Shown piece after piece: positions 26,432-33,722 of a stretch of 64,000 nucleotides of DNA (the stretch's first letter is position 1; each line of letters begins with the position of its first letter). The notes under the pieces are model-generated. The model was not told where the DNA came from. It worked only from the letters and a program-made list of their open reading frames with translations, and did no database searches. Position numbers and translations under genes: made by a program. The stretch is from Methylobacterium gossipiicola (GTDB lineage Bacteria > Pseudomonadota > Alphaproteobacteria > Rhizobiales > Beijerinckiaceae). The stretch lies in assembly GCF_900113485.1 (NCBI RefSeq), contig NZ_FOPM01000020.1, positions 1-64,000 of the forward strand. Reading direction: 5' to 3'.

Positions 26432-27775
26432 ATGTCGCGCAAGTATTTCGGGACCGACGGGATCCGGGGCCGCGCCAACGGGGTCATCACACCCGAACTG
26501 GCTCTGAAGGTCGGCCAAGCGGCCGGACTGATCTTCCAGCGGGGCGACCATCGCCACCGCGTTGTGATCGGCAAGGATACCCGCCTCTCGGGCTACATGA
26601 TCGAGACCGCCCTCATCGCGGGCTTCACCTCCGTCGGCATGGACGTGCTGCAGCTTGGCCCGATGCCGACGCCGGCCGTGGCCATGCTGACGCGCTCCAT
26701 GCGGGCCGATCTCGGCGTGATGATCTCGGCTTCCCACAACCCGTTCGAGGACAACGGCATCAAGCTATTCGGCCCGGACGGGTTCAAGCTCAGCGACGAC
26801 GTCGAGCGGGCGATCGAAGCCCTCATCGACGGCGAGTTGCACAAGCGCCTGTCGGGTTCCCGCGACCTCGGCCGTGCCAAGCGCATCGAGAGCGTGCACG
26901 CCCGCTACATCGAGTTCGCCAAGCGCTCCCTGCCGCGCAACGTCACCCTCGACGGCCTGCGGATCGTCGTCGATTGCGCCAACGGCGCCGCCTACCGCGT
27001 CGCCCCCGAGACTCTGTGGGAACTCGGCGCCGAGGTGATCGCCATCGGTGACGAGCCGGACGGCTTCAACATCAACCAGGATGTCGGTTCGACGGCACCG
27101 GCGGCTCTCTCCGCGAAGGTCCGGGAATTGCGTGCCGATATCGGCATCGCCCTGGACGGCGATGCGGACCGCGTCCTCATCGTCGACGAAAAGGGGCAGT
27201 CCGTCGATGGCGATCAGCTCATGGCCGTGGTCGCCCGCTCGTGGAAGGAGGACGACCGCCTGACCCAGCCCGGACTCGTCGCGACGATCATGTCCAACCT
27301 CGGCCTCGAACGCTATCTCGGCGGCATCGGCCTGTCCCTGGCCCGAACGGCCGTGGGGGACCGCTACGTCCTCGAACACATGCGCGAGCACGGCTACAAC
27401 CTCGGCGGCGAGCAATCCGGTCACATCATCATGTCGGACTACGCCACGACGGGCGACGGCCTCGTCGCCGCCCTACAGCTTCTCAGCGTGGTCAAGCGGT
27501 CGGAGCGCGCCGTCAGCGAGGTGTGCCACTGCTTCGATCCGCTGCCGCAGATCCTGCGCAACGTGCGCTACCGCTCGGGCGAACCCCTGCGGACGGAATC
27601 CGTCGTCACCGCCATCGCCCAGGCCCGCGAGCGCCTCGGTGACGAGGGTCGTCTCGTGATCCGGGCCTCCGGCACCGAACCGGTGATCCGCGTCATGGCG
27701 GAAGGCGACGACCGCCACCTGGTGTCGGACGTGGTCGATACGGTGGTGGAGGCCGTGGCCAAGGCCGCCGCCTGA
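26432..27775 (+). CDS. glmM: Phosphoglucosamine mutase
   Basis: GlmM interconverts glucosamine-6-phosphate and glucosamine-1-phosphate, on the route to UDP-GlcNAc for peptidoglycan and LPS. The 447-residue protein starts [16 protein letters not shown]. It has the catalytic phosphoserine in [14 protein letters not shown] (about residue 102), the metal loop DGDADR, the sugar-binding GEQSGH and the phosphate-binding [12 protein letters not shown] near the end. ATG 26432 is preferred over a longer frame from 26291 because the conserved protein starts here. It follows ftsH, as in many Proteobacteria. Confidence 0.97.
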   Translation: MSRKYFGTDGIRGRANGVITPELALKVGQAAGLIFQRGDHRHRVVIGKDTRLSGYMIETALIAGFTSVGMDVLQLGPMPTPAVAMLTRSMRADLGVMISASHNPFEDNGIKLFGPDGFKLSDDVERAIEALIDGELHKRLSGSRDLGRAKRIESVHARYIEFAKRSLPRNVTLDGLRIVVDCANGAAYRVAPETLWELGAEVIAIGDEPDGFNINQDVGSTAPAALSAKVRELRADIGIALDGDADRVLIVDEKGQSVDGDQLMAVVARSWKEDDRLTQPGLVATIMSNLGLERYLGGIGLSLARTAVGDRYVLEHMREHGYNLGGEQSGHIIMSDYATTGDGLVAALQLLSVVKRSERAVSEVCHCFDPLPQILRNVRYRSGEPLRTESVVTAIAQARERLGDEGRLVIRASGTEPVIRVMAEGDDRHLVSDVVDTVVEAVAKAAA

Positions 27776-27840
27776 GGACGGCCATCCAACCCGGACGGTG
27801 TAAAGCCCCGGCGAGCCCGGGCCGGCGAAGGATTGGAGCG

Positions 27841-29256
27841 ATGAGCGATCTGAAATTCGGGACGAGTGGCCTGCGCGGCCTCGTGACGGACCTCGCGGGC
27901 GGAGCGAGCGATGCCTATGCCGGCGCGTTCTTCCGCTCCGTCGCCAAAACGGCCGGCCCCGAGCGCAGCGTCGTCCTTGGCCGGGACCTGCGTGCGAGCA
28001 GCGCCGGCATCGCCGCGACCGTCGCCAACGCGGCGGCGATGGCGGGCTTCCGGGCCATCGACTGTGGCGCGTTGCCGACCCCGGCCCTCGCCCTCGAGGC
28101 GATGCGACGCGGAACCTGCGCCGTCATGGTGACGGGAAGTCACATTCCGGACGATCGCAACGGGCTGAAATTCTATCGACCCGATGGCGAGATCACCAAG
28201 GCCGATGAATCCGCCATCCTCAATGCACTCGGCCCCATCGCCCGCGCCGACGCCCTGCCGCCCGACGTGCCGGCGACACCCGACCCCGACGCTGCGGAAC
28301 GGTATCGCCGTCGCTACCGCGACGCCTTCGCGCCCGATCTCCTCGCGGGCCTGCGGATCGCCGTCTATCAGCAGAGTTCCGTCGCCCGCGACCTGATGGC
28401 CGACCTGCTTTCGGCCCTGGGTGCCCAGGCCGTTCCCATTGGCCGTTCCGACCGCTTCGTGCCCATCGATACCGAAGCCCATCGCCCGGAGGACATCGCC
28501 TTCATCCGGGACATCATGGCGTCGGGCAACTTCGATGCCCTCGTGACGACGGACGGGGATGCCGACCGTCCCCTGGTCGCCGACGCGACGGGGCGAATCC
28601 TGCGCGGGGATGTCCTCGGCTTAATCACCGCCCGCTACCTCGGGATCGAGGCGGTGGTCGTGCCCGTGACGGCCGGCTCCGCCATCGAGCGGTCCGGTGG
28701 ATTTCGGCAGGTCATCCGCACGCGCGTCGGTTCACCCTTCGTCATCGCCGGGATGGAGCAGGCGAAGGGCGCCGGCTTCGCAACGGTCGCCGGGTTCGAG
28801 GCGAATGGCGGATTCCTCCTCGGCTCCCCCGTGACCCGAGCCGGAAGAAGCCTCCCCGCCCTGCCCACGCGCGATGCCGTGTTGCCGATCCTAGCGAGCC
28901 TTGCCACCGCCCGCGAAGCCGGTTCGACGCTGGCCGCCCTGGTGACGTCCCTCGATGCCGGCGAGATGGCGAGTTCGCGTTTGCCCGAAATCGCGCCCGA
29001 GCGGAGTGGGGCCTTCCTGGCGCGCCTTGGTGAGACCTCGTTCCGGCAGACCTTCCTGGCACCCATCGGCACACCGGTCGCCGTCGACGGACAGGACGGA
29101 ATCCGGATCGATCTCGACGGCGCGCGGACGATCCATTTCCGGGCGTCCGGCAACGCCCCGGAGTTGCGCTGCTACGCGGAAGCCGGCTCGGCGGCCGAAG
29201 CCGAAGATCTCGTGCGTTGGGGGTTGGACGCCGCGGCGCGGGCGATGACGTCCTGA
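27841..29256 (+). CDS. Phosphohexomutase, probably phosphomannomutase
   Basis: The 471-residue protein belongs to the alpha-D-phosphohexomutase superfamily like GlmM, but to a separate branch. It begins MSDLKFGTSGLRGLVTDL. The active-site loop reads VTGSHIPDDRNGLKFY, so the catalytic Ser is kept but the usual TASHNP is TGSHIP. The metal loop is TTDGDADRP, the sugar loop GFEANGG and the phosphate loop RASGNAPELR. The EANGG motif is that of mannose/glucose enzymes rather than GlmM. It would supply mannose-1-phosphate or glucose-1-phosphate for exopolysaccharide or the nearby rhamnose pathway. It lies 65 bases after glmM. Confidence 0.85.
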   Translation: MSDLKFGTSGLRGLVTDLAGGASDAYAGAFFRSVAKTAGPERSVVLGRDLRASSAGIAATVANAAAMAGFRAIDCGALPTPALALEAMRRGTCAVMVTGSHIPDDRNGLKFYRPDGEITKADESAILNALGPIARADALPPDVPATPDPDAAERYRRRYRDAFAPDLLAGLRIAVYQQSSVARDLMADLLSALGAQAVPIGRSDRFVPIDTEAHRPEDIAFIRDIMASGNFDALVTTDGDADRPLVADATGRILRGDVLGLITARYLGIEAVVVPVTAGSAIERSGGFRQVIRTRVGSPFVIAGMEQAKGAGFATVAGFEANGGFLLGSPVTRAGRSLPALPTRDAVLPILASLATAREAGSTLAALVTSLDAGEMASSRLPEIAPERSGAFLARLGETSFRQTFLAPIGTPVAVDGQDGIRIDLDGARTIHFRASGNAPELRCYAEAGSAAEAEDLVRWGLDAAARAMTS

Positions 29257-29569
29257 CGGCCTATCCAGGCTGGAGGCGAAATCCCGCACACGCCATCCGT
29301 GACAATGCGCGTGGTCGGCACGCCGACCGCTCATCGGAGGAAAGGATGCGCTTCGGCTCCCGATCCGGTTTCCCCTCGCTCAAAGCAGAGACCCACCCAA
29401 AGCCCGCGCGGCGCTTGAAGACAATCGGACGCCGCCGGGGCTGAAACGCTTCGGCAAGGATAAGATTTAACGTTAAACCACCTTTAACTCGCTTGCCGCA
29501 AGGATGTCCTCGTCATCAGAGCCGGTGCCTTTCGCCCCCGGCAAACGGTCGAGTGAAGGACTGAATTCC
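29257..29569. other. 313-bp region upstream of the first porin-like gene
   Basis: I see no gene here. The first half is GC-rich without clear structure. The second half holds an AT-rich block (29461-29490) with the palindrome TTAACGTTAA at 29467-29476 and a CtrA-type site, listed separately. Confidence 0.5.
29473..29488 (+). promoter_or_regulatory. Candidate CtrA-binding site upstream of the porin genes
   Basis: TTAA (29473-29476), exactly seven bases, then TTAAC (29484-29488) matches the full CtrA consensus TTAA-N7-TTAAC. It lies 82 bases before the start of the first outer-membrane protein gene. CtrA controls envelope and cell-cycle genes in alphaproteobacteria. Confidence 0.5.
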
Positions 29570-30439
29570 ATGCGCCGCTCCAAGCTGAATGCTTTGGTGC
29601 GCTCCTTGACGCTCCTTGCGAGCGTAGGAGCGCCCTGCCTCGGGTATGCCGCCGACCTGCTTCCGCCCCTGCCGCCCGAGCCGCTGCCGCCGCCCGTCGA
29701 GATCGGCGGAGCCTGGTACCTGCGCGGCGATGTCGGTGTCGGCGCCGTGAGCTACGAGAAGGTCGTGACGACGGTGAAGGGCGGAGTCCTGCCCGGCGAT
29801 TACGTGATTCATCAGAAGAACATGGGTGACCAGGTCTTCGCCGGTGGCGGTATCGGTTACCAGTTCAACGGCTTCCTGCGCGGAGACATCACCGGCGAGT
29901 ATCGCGGCGGTAGCCGGTTCTCCTTCGTGGAGAAGTTCAATCTCCCCTATCCCAATGGCGTGCCGGCCAAGGGTATCGACTACGATCAGGGCAATCTGTC
30001 CTCCGTCGTCGCCATGGCCAACGGCTACATCGATCTCGGCACCTGGTACGGCCTGACACCCTTCGTCGGCGGCGGCATCGGCGCAGCCTTCCACACCATC
30101 AGCGGCTTCAACGACACCGGGGCCGGGTCGGCCGCGGGCGGATTCGGGATCGCGGCGACGAAGCGCACCACCACCCTCGCCTGGGCCGCCATGGCCGGTC
30201 TCGGCTACAGCGTGACGCCGAACCTGAAGCTCGAACTCGGCTACCGCTACCTGAACCTCGGCCATGCCGGCACCGGTCCGGTGACGTGTTTCAACGATCC
30301 GGGTTGCGGTGGCGCCTCCTATCGCCTGAAAGAAATCACCTCGCACGACGTCCGCATCGGCATGCGTTGGCTGATCGGCGGCGTCGGCGCCGTGGCCGAA
30401 TATCAGCCCGAGCCGGCCCCGCTGATCCGCAAATACTGA
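29570..30439 (+). CDS. Outer-membrane beta-barrel protein, Omp25/31-like
   Basis: The 289-residue precursor has a signal peptide ending near YAADLLPPLPP (residues 1-28). A short Pro-rich segment follows, then an eight-strand-type barrel. Repeated aromatic/glycine strand patterns are visible: GGAWYLRGDVGVG, GGIGYQFNGFLRGD, LGLGYSVTP-like LGYSVTPNLKLELGYRYLNLG and SHDVRIGMRWLI. The protein sits in the outer membrane; such porin-like proteins stabilise it. AAGGA precedes ATG 29570. It is the first of three tandem paralogues and has its own terminator. An upstream CtrA-type site suggests cell-cycle control. Confidence 0.87.
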   Translation: MRRSKLNALVRSLTLLASVGAPCLGYAADLLPPLPPEPLPPPVEIGGAWYLRGDVGVGAVSYEKVVTTVKGGVLPGDYVIHQKNMGDQVFAGGGIGYQFNGFLRGDITGEYRGGSRFSFVEKFNLPYPNGVPAKGIDYDQGNLSSVVAMANGYIDLGTWYGLTPFVGGGIGAAFHTISGFNDTGAGSAAGGFGIAATKRTTTLAWAAMAGLGYSVTPNLKLELGYRYLNLGHAGTGPVTCFNDPGCGGASYRLKEITSHDVRIGMRWLIGGVGAVAEYQPEPAPLIRKY

Positions 30440-30468
30440 AGCGATCAGTACCCTGTCTTGAAAGATCG

Positions 30469-30501
30469 AAACGGCGTGAACCTCGGGGTTCGCGCCGTTT
30501 T
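30469..30501 (+). terminator. Rho-independent terminator after the first omp gene
   Basis: A 14-bp stem with one G-U pair (30469-30482 with 30487-30500) and a TCGG loop ends in TTTTC. It separates the first omp gene from the next. Confidence 0.85.
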
Positions 30502-30634
30502 CATGTCACTTGTACTGACTCGGCTTGCGTTGAAGATTTTGCATTTAATCGGACGCTAACCCTCTTGCTGCACAAGATAAATCTTGAGGGGCATTGAAAT
30601 CGCCCAGACAGCTTTCGCAAGTCCGGGGAAGACC

Positions 30635-31531
30635 ATGATTCGACAGCCAAGCGCCGTGCGCCCGACCGTGTCGGCGATGCGCGCCGTCCTGATCGGCGCC
30701 GGACTGACCCTTGCGTTCCAAACCCCGGTGCGAAGTGCCGACTTGCTGCCGCCCGAACCGGCGCCCGTCGCCATCGGAGGCGGCTGGTACCTGCGGGCCG
30801 ACTTCACGGAGAGCTACCTCCTGCGTCCGACGGATGCGATTCTGCCGGATCCCAGCGATCCGGGCATGCCGCCCCTGGTTCGCCGCACCCTCGGGCACGA
30901 GCCCGGCTATGGCGGCGGCGTCGGTTACCGCGTCACCCCCTGGCTGCGCATCGACGCCACCCTCGACCAGCGCATGCCCGCCGGTTACAGCGCCTATTCC
31001 TCGCGCAGCAATTTCGCCACGGGGTACAACGTCGAAGCCGGTCGTCTCGGCGTGCTCACGGGCCTCGTCAACGTCTATGCCGATCTTGGAACGTGGTGGG
31101 GCCTGACGCCGTATCTCGGTGCCGGTTTCGGCTTCGCGCAGAAGGATTTCCGCCGGGGCTACACGCAGACCACCTGCCTCCTCGACGCCTGCGACGGCAA
31201 TCCCGGCATCGGTGCCCGGACGGCCGTGGCGCGCCCCAATCGATCGGTGACGGATTTCGCGTGGTCCCTCACGGGCGGCGTGTCCTACGCCCTCTGGGCC
31301 GGATTGAGCCTCGATGCGAGCTATCGCTACGTCGCTCTCGGCCGAGCCGCCTCGGGCTCCGACGCCTACGGCGGTCGCACCCGCCTCAAGGATCTCGCCG
31401 CCAACGAAGTCCGAATCGGCCTGCGCTACACCTTCGCGGATAGTATCGGAGCCCTTCCGAGTTTCCGGGACATGCCGGTCATGTGGAGCGGCGGCAACCC
31501 CTACGAAACGGGCGAGACAACGAACCCTTAA
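30635..31531 (+). CDS. Outer-membrane beta-barrel protein, second tandem paralogue
   Basis: The 298-residue precursor starts MIRQPSAVRP and has a signal peptide ending near VRSADLLPPEPAP, the same ADLLPP start of the mature part as its neighbour. Barrel strands include GGGWYLRADFTESYLL, GGGVGYRVTPWLRID, LGTWWGLTPYLGAGFGFA and ANEVRIGLRYTFAD. A single disulfide may form in TTCLLDACDGN. GGGGAAG four bases before ATG 30635 fixes the start. Its layout parallels the first gene almost strand for strand, so the two probably arose by duplication. Confidence 0.83.
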   Translation: MIRQPSAVRPTVSAMRAVLIGAGLTLAFQTPVRSADLLPPEPAPVAIGGGWYLRADFTESYLLRPTDAILPDPSDPGMPPLVRRTLGHEPGYGGGVGYRVTPWLRIDATLDQRMPAGYSAYSSRSNFATGYNVEAGRLGVLTGLVNVYADLGTWWGLTPYLGAGFGFAQKDFRRGYTQTTCLLDACDGNPGIGARTAVARPNRSVTDFAWSLTGGVSYALWAGLSLDASYRYVALGRAASGSDAYGGRTRLKDLAANEVRIGLRYTFADSIGALPSFRDMPVMWSGGNPYETGETTNP

Positions 31532-31603
31532 GGTTAATCACCTATCCGTTGGCGCATGGGCTTGGCGGAAATCCAGTCCTCCGAGCCTCCGAGGACGACA
31601 TCG

Positions 31604-32569
31604 ATGCGGATCCTGGCCCTCACGCTCCTGACCACGCTCACCCTCGGCGGCGCCACAATCGCCACGGCGGCCGATCTCGATTACGGCGTCCTGCGCGGCC
31701 CGGATTACGAGCCGGCGGCACCGATCATCGATTGGAATGGTGTGTATGTCGGTGGACACGGGGGGTATACCTCTGCCGCACTCGGTTTCCGGAATACGTT
31801 TCAGCCCCTCGTTGCGGGGGCGCTGATCGCAACGACGGCCGAATCGCAACTCAACGCCTCGACGCTGCTGAGCCCTCGGTCGCAGCGCATTGATGGGACA
31901 AGTTACGGCGCTTATGCTGGCTTCAACTACCAATTTGACGAGACCGTCGTGGGTGTCGAAGCAGATTACACACGCTTTGAGAAGTCGGGCCAATCGTCGG
32001 ATCGAGTCTCGCGTTTCGCAACGACGAGCTTGGGCTACTTGGAGACCGTCACATTGGCCGGTCTTTCTACCACACGAATCGAAGATTTTGGGACTGTACG
32101 CGCTCGAGCCGGGTATAACTTCGGCAACTTCCTACCTTTCGTGACAGGTGGTGTGGCCATCGGCCGAGCACAGGTGACCGATGCGGTTGCCATCAGTAAC
32201 TACGGATACGACCAAGCTGCGTACAAGGCGAATGTCGCTGCCAGTGCCACGACCACGACAGCGACGACGACTGCAGGCGTGACGAATGTAACTACTACAA
32301 GTCCCGGCGCCCAAGTGAACGTCGGCAATTTCGGTTACGCCTCCTTCAATGCGTCGAATCCAGACAGCAGCCGCCTTCCGCCCCCCCGCGTTGTGACTCG
32401 CGCCTCCACGAAGGTGGTTGCTGGTATCGCCTTGGGAGCTGGACTCGAATATGCATTGACCCAGAACATTATTCTACGCGGCGAGTACCAGTACGTGCTT
32501 TTCAACGATTTCGACGGCCACAAGGTCAACCTGAACACCGTGCGGGGTGGCGCGGCGGTGAAGTTCTGA
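31604..32569 (+). CDS. Omp31-like outer-membrane protein with mosaic base composition
   Basis: The 321-residue precursor has a clear signal peptide (MRILALTLLTTLTLGG to TAADLDYG). The motif WNGVYVGGHGGYTSAALG follows, typical of Omp25/31 porins. Later strands read GAYAGFNYQFDETVVGVEADY, RARAGYNFGNFLPFVTGGVAIG and the C-terminal LRGEYQYVLFNDFDGHKVN. A Thr-rich insertion (SATTTTATTTAGVTNVTTT) interrupts the barrel near residues 215-235, probably as an exposed loop. The gene from about 31740 to 32470 is visibly less GC-rich than its own ends and its neighbours (31 G+C of 60 in 32041-32100). This suggests recombination or transfer of the surface-exposed part. Confidence 0.85.
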   Translation: MRILALTLLTTLTLGGATIATAADLDYGVLRGPDYEPAAPIIDWNGVYVGGHGGYTSAALGFRNTFQPLVAGALIATTAESQLNASTLLSPRSQRIDGTSYGAYAGFNYQFDETVVGVEADYTRFEKSGQSSDRVSRFATTSLGYLETVTLAGLSTTRIEDFGTVRARAGYNFGNFLPFVTGGVAIGRAQVTDAVAISNYGYDQAAYKANVAASATTTTATTTAGVTNVTTTSPGAQVNVGNFGYASFNASNPDSSRLPPPRVVTRASTKVVAGIALGAGLEYALTQNIILRGEYQYVLFNDFDGHKVNLNTVRGGAAVKF

Positions 32570-32600
32570 CGCGATCCCGAGCACCTGTCCGAGGGACCGT

Positions 32601-33149
32601 TCAGCTTTCCAGTTCGGAATCCCAATAGAGGTAATCCATCCAGGTGTGGTGGTACTGCCGGTGGTCGAATTCCGGCTGGCGGCGGTGCAATTCGTGCCGC
32701 GTCGGGCGGTGCGGCTCGTTCAAGAGCGGCATCTCGGCCTCGGCCGGCGTGCGGTTGGCCTTGCGCAGATTGCACGGCGAGCAGGCCGCGACGACGTTCT
32801 CCCAACTCGACAGGCCGCCCCGCGAGCGCGGCACCACGTGGTCGAAGGTCAGGCCGCCCGAGGGCAGGCGCAGGCCGCAATATTGGCAGGAGAAGGTGTC
32901 GCGCAGGTAGATGTTGTAGCGCGTGAAAGCGGGACTTCGCGCCAGGGTGACGTAGCTCTTGAGGGCGACGACGCTCGGCACCCGTAACGACCGGCTCGGG
33001 CTGCGGGCCTCGACGTCGTAGCTCGCCACCAGGGTGACGCGGTCGAGGAACAGGGCGGTGAAGGCGTCCTTCCACGACCACAGCGAAAGGGGATTGTACG
33101 ACAGCGGCCGGTAATCCGCGTTCAGAACGAGCGTTTGGAGATCCAGCAT
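32601..33149 (-). CDS. HNH endonuclease family protein
   Basis: The 182-residue protein carries a complete HNH module in its C-terminal half. It has the two zinc CxxC pairs CQYCGL and CSPCNL, with FDHVVPRSRGG and the late WENVVAACSPCN between and around them. Its N-terminus MLDLQTLVLNADYRPL is that of a chromosomal HNH family widespread in alphaproteobacteria. It is not part of a phage or restriction system in this window. Its DNA target and role are unknown. ATG 33149 is supported by GAGAG upstream; the longer frame to 33320 is not. Confidence 0.87.
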   Translation of the reverse strand: MLDLQTLVLNADYRPLSYNPLSLWSWKDAFTALFLDRVTLVASYDVEARSPSRSLRVPSVVALKSYVTLARSPAFTRYNIYLRDTFSCQYCGLRLPSGGLTFDHVVPRSRGGLSSWENVVAACSPCNLRKANRTPAEAEMPLLNEPHRPTRHELHRRQPEFDHRQYHHTWMDYLYWDSELES

Positions 33150-33722
33150 GGCGCTTACTCTCTCGACGGGTCGACAGGGGGACAACGCGCGGGAATCGCC
33201 CGGCACGCTGCCCCTGTCCGATGGAAGATGAGGATTTTTCGAAGCTTGAACCGGGCCGCCCGGCGCCGGCCGCGGATCGGGCCGCAGGCGCTTGCAGTCC
33301 CGATCGAGGTTTGTGGACACCCCCCGCGCCCTGGAGCGGGTGCGCGCATCGTCCGGGGGGAGGGCTTAAGCCAAAAGCGGTCGCATCGGGCGGGAACGCC
33401 CGGTTCGTGGCAACGTCCATCGACGCCGACGACCGTCACCACCCCCTCGCATCGATACGAAAAGGCAGAGTCCATCGCGGCTTAGTCTAATATCAGCATG
33501 ACATGCTTGTGAAGGTCATCCCGCGCAGGCGTGACGTCATGCCCCCAGGACGTTCGGGCTGCCCCGGGCGAACCGGCGGCGTCAGCCTTTCGCCCCATTG
33601 ATCGGCGAAGGCGACGGCTCCCGCCCCGTAGCCCCCTCGGGCGCGCTCGACAGATCCCGTTGCCCATCGGGGTGGACGCGCGCGGCACCGGAGGGGGGTT
33701 CGAAACGCCCAAGGACGGCATC
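33150..33722. other. 573-bp region between the HNH gene and the MscS-type channel gene
   Basis: The region must hold the divergent promoters of the two genes. A frame continuous with the channel gene is open from 33531, but its Arg/Pro-rich translation does not look like protein. A slightly AT-rich block lies near 33470-33510, with the short imperfect palindrome GCATGACATGC at 33496-33506. GGAAC and GTCC 17 bases apart near 33391-33417 are a poor EcfG match. No RNA gene was recognised. Confidence 0.4.

Noticed and set aside
33391..33417. EcfG-like promoter before the MscS-type gene
   Set aside because: The -10 element reads CGTC instead of CGTT, and the site is more than 300 bases from the preferred start.
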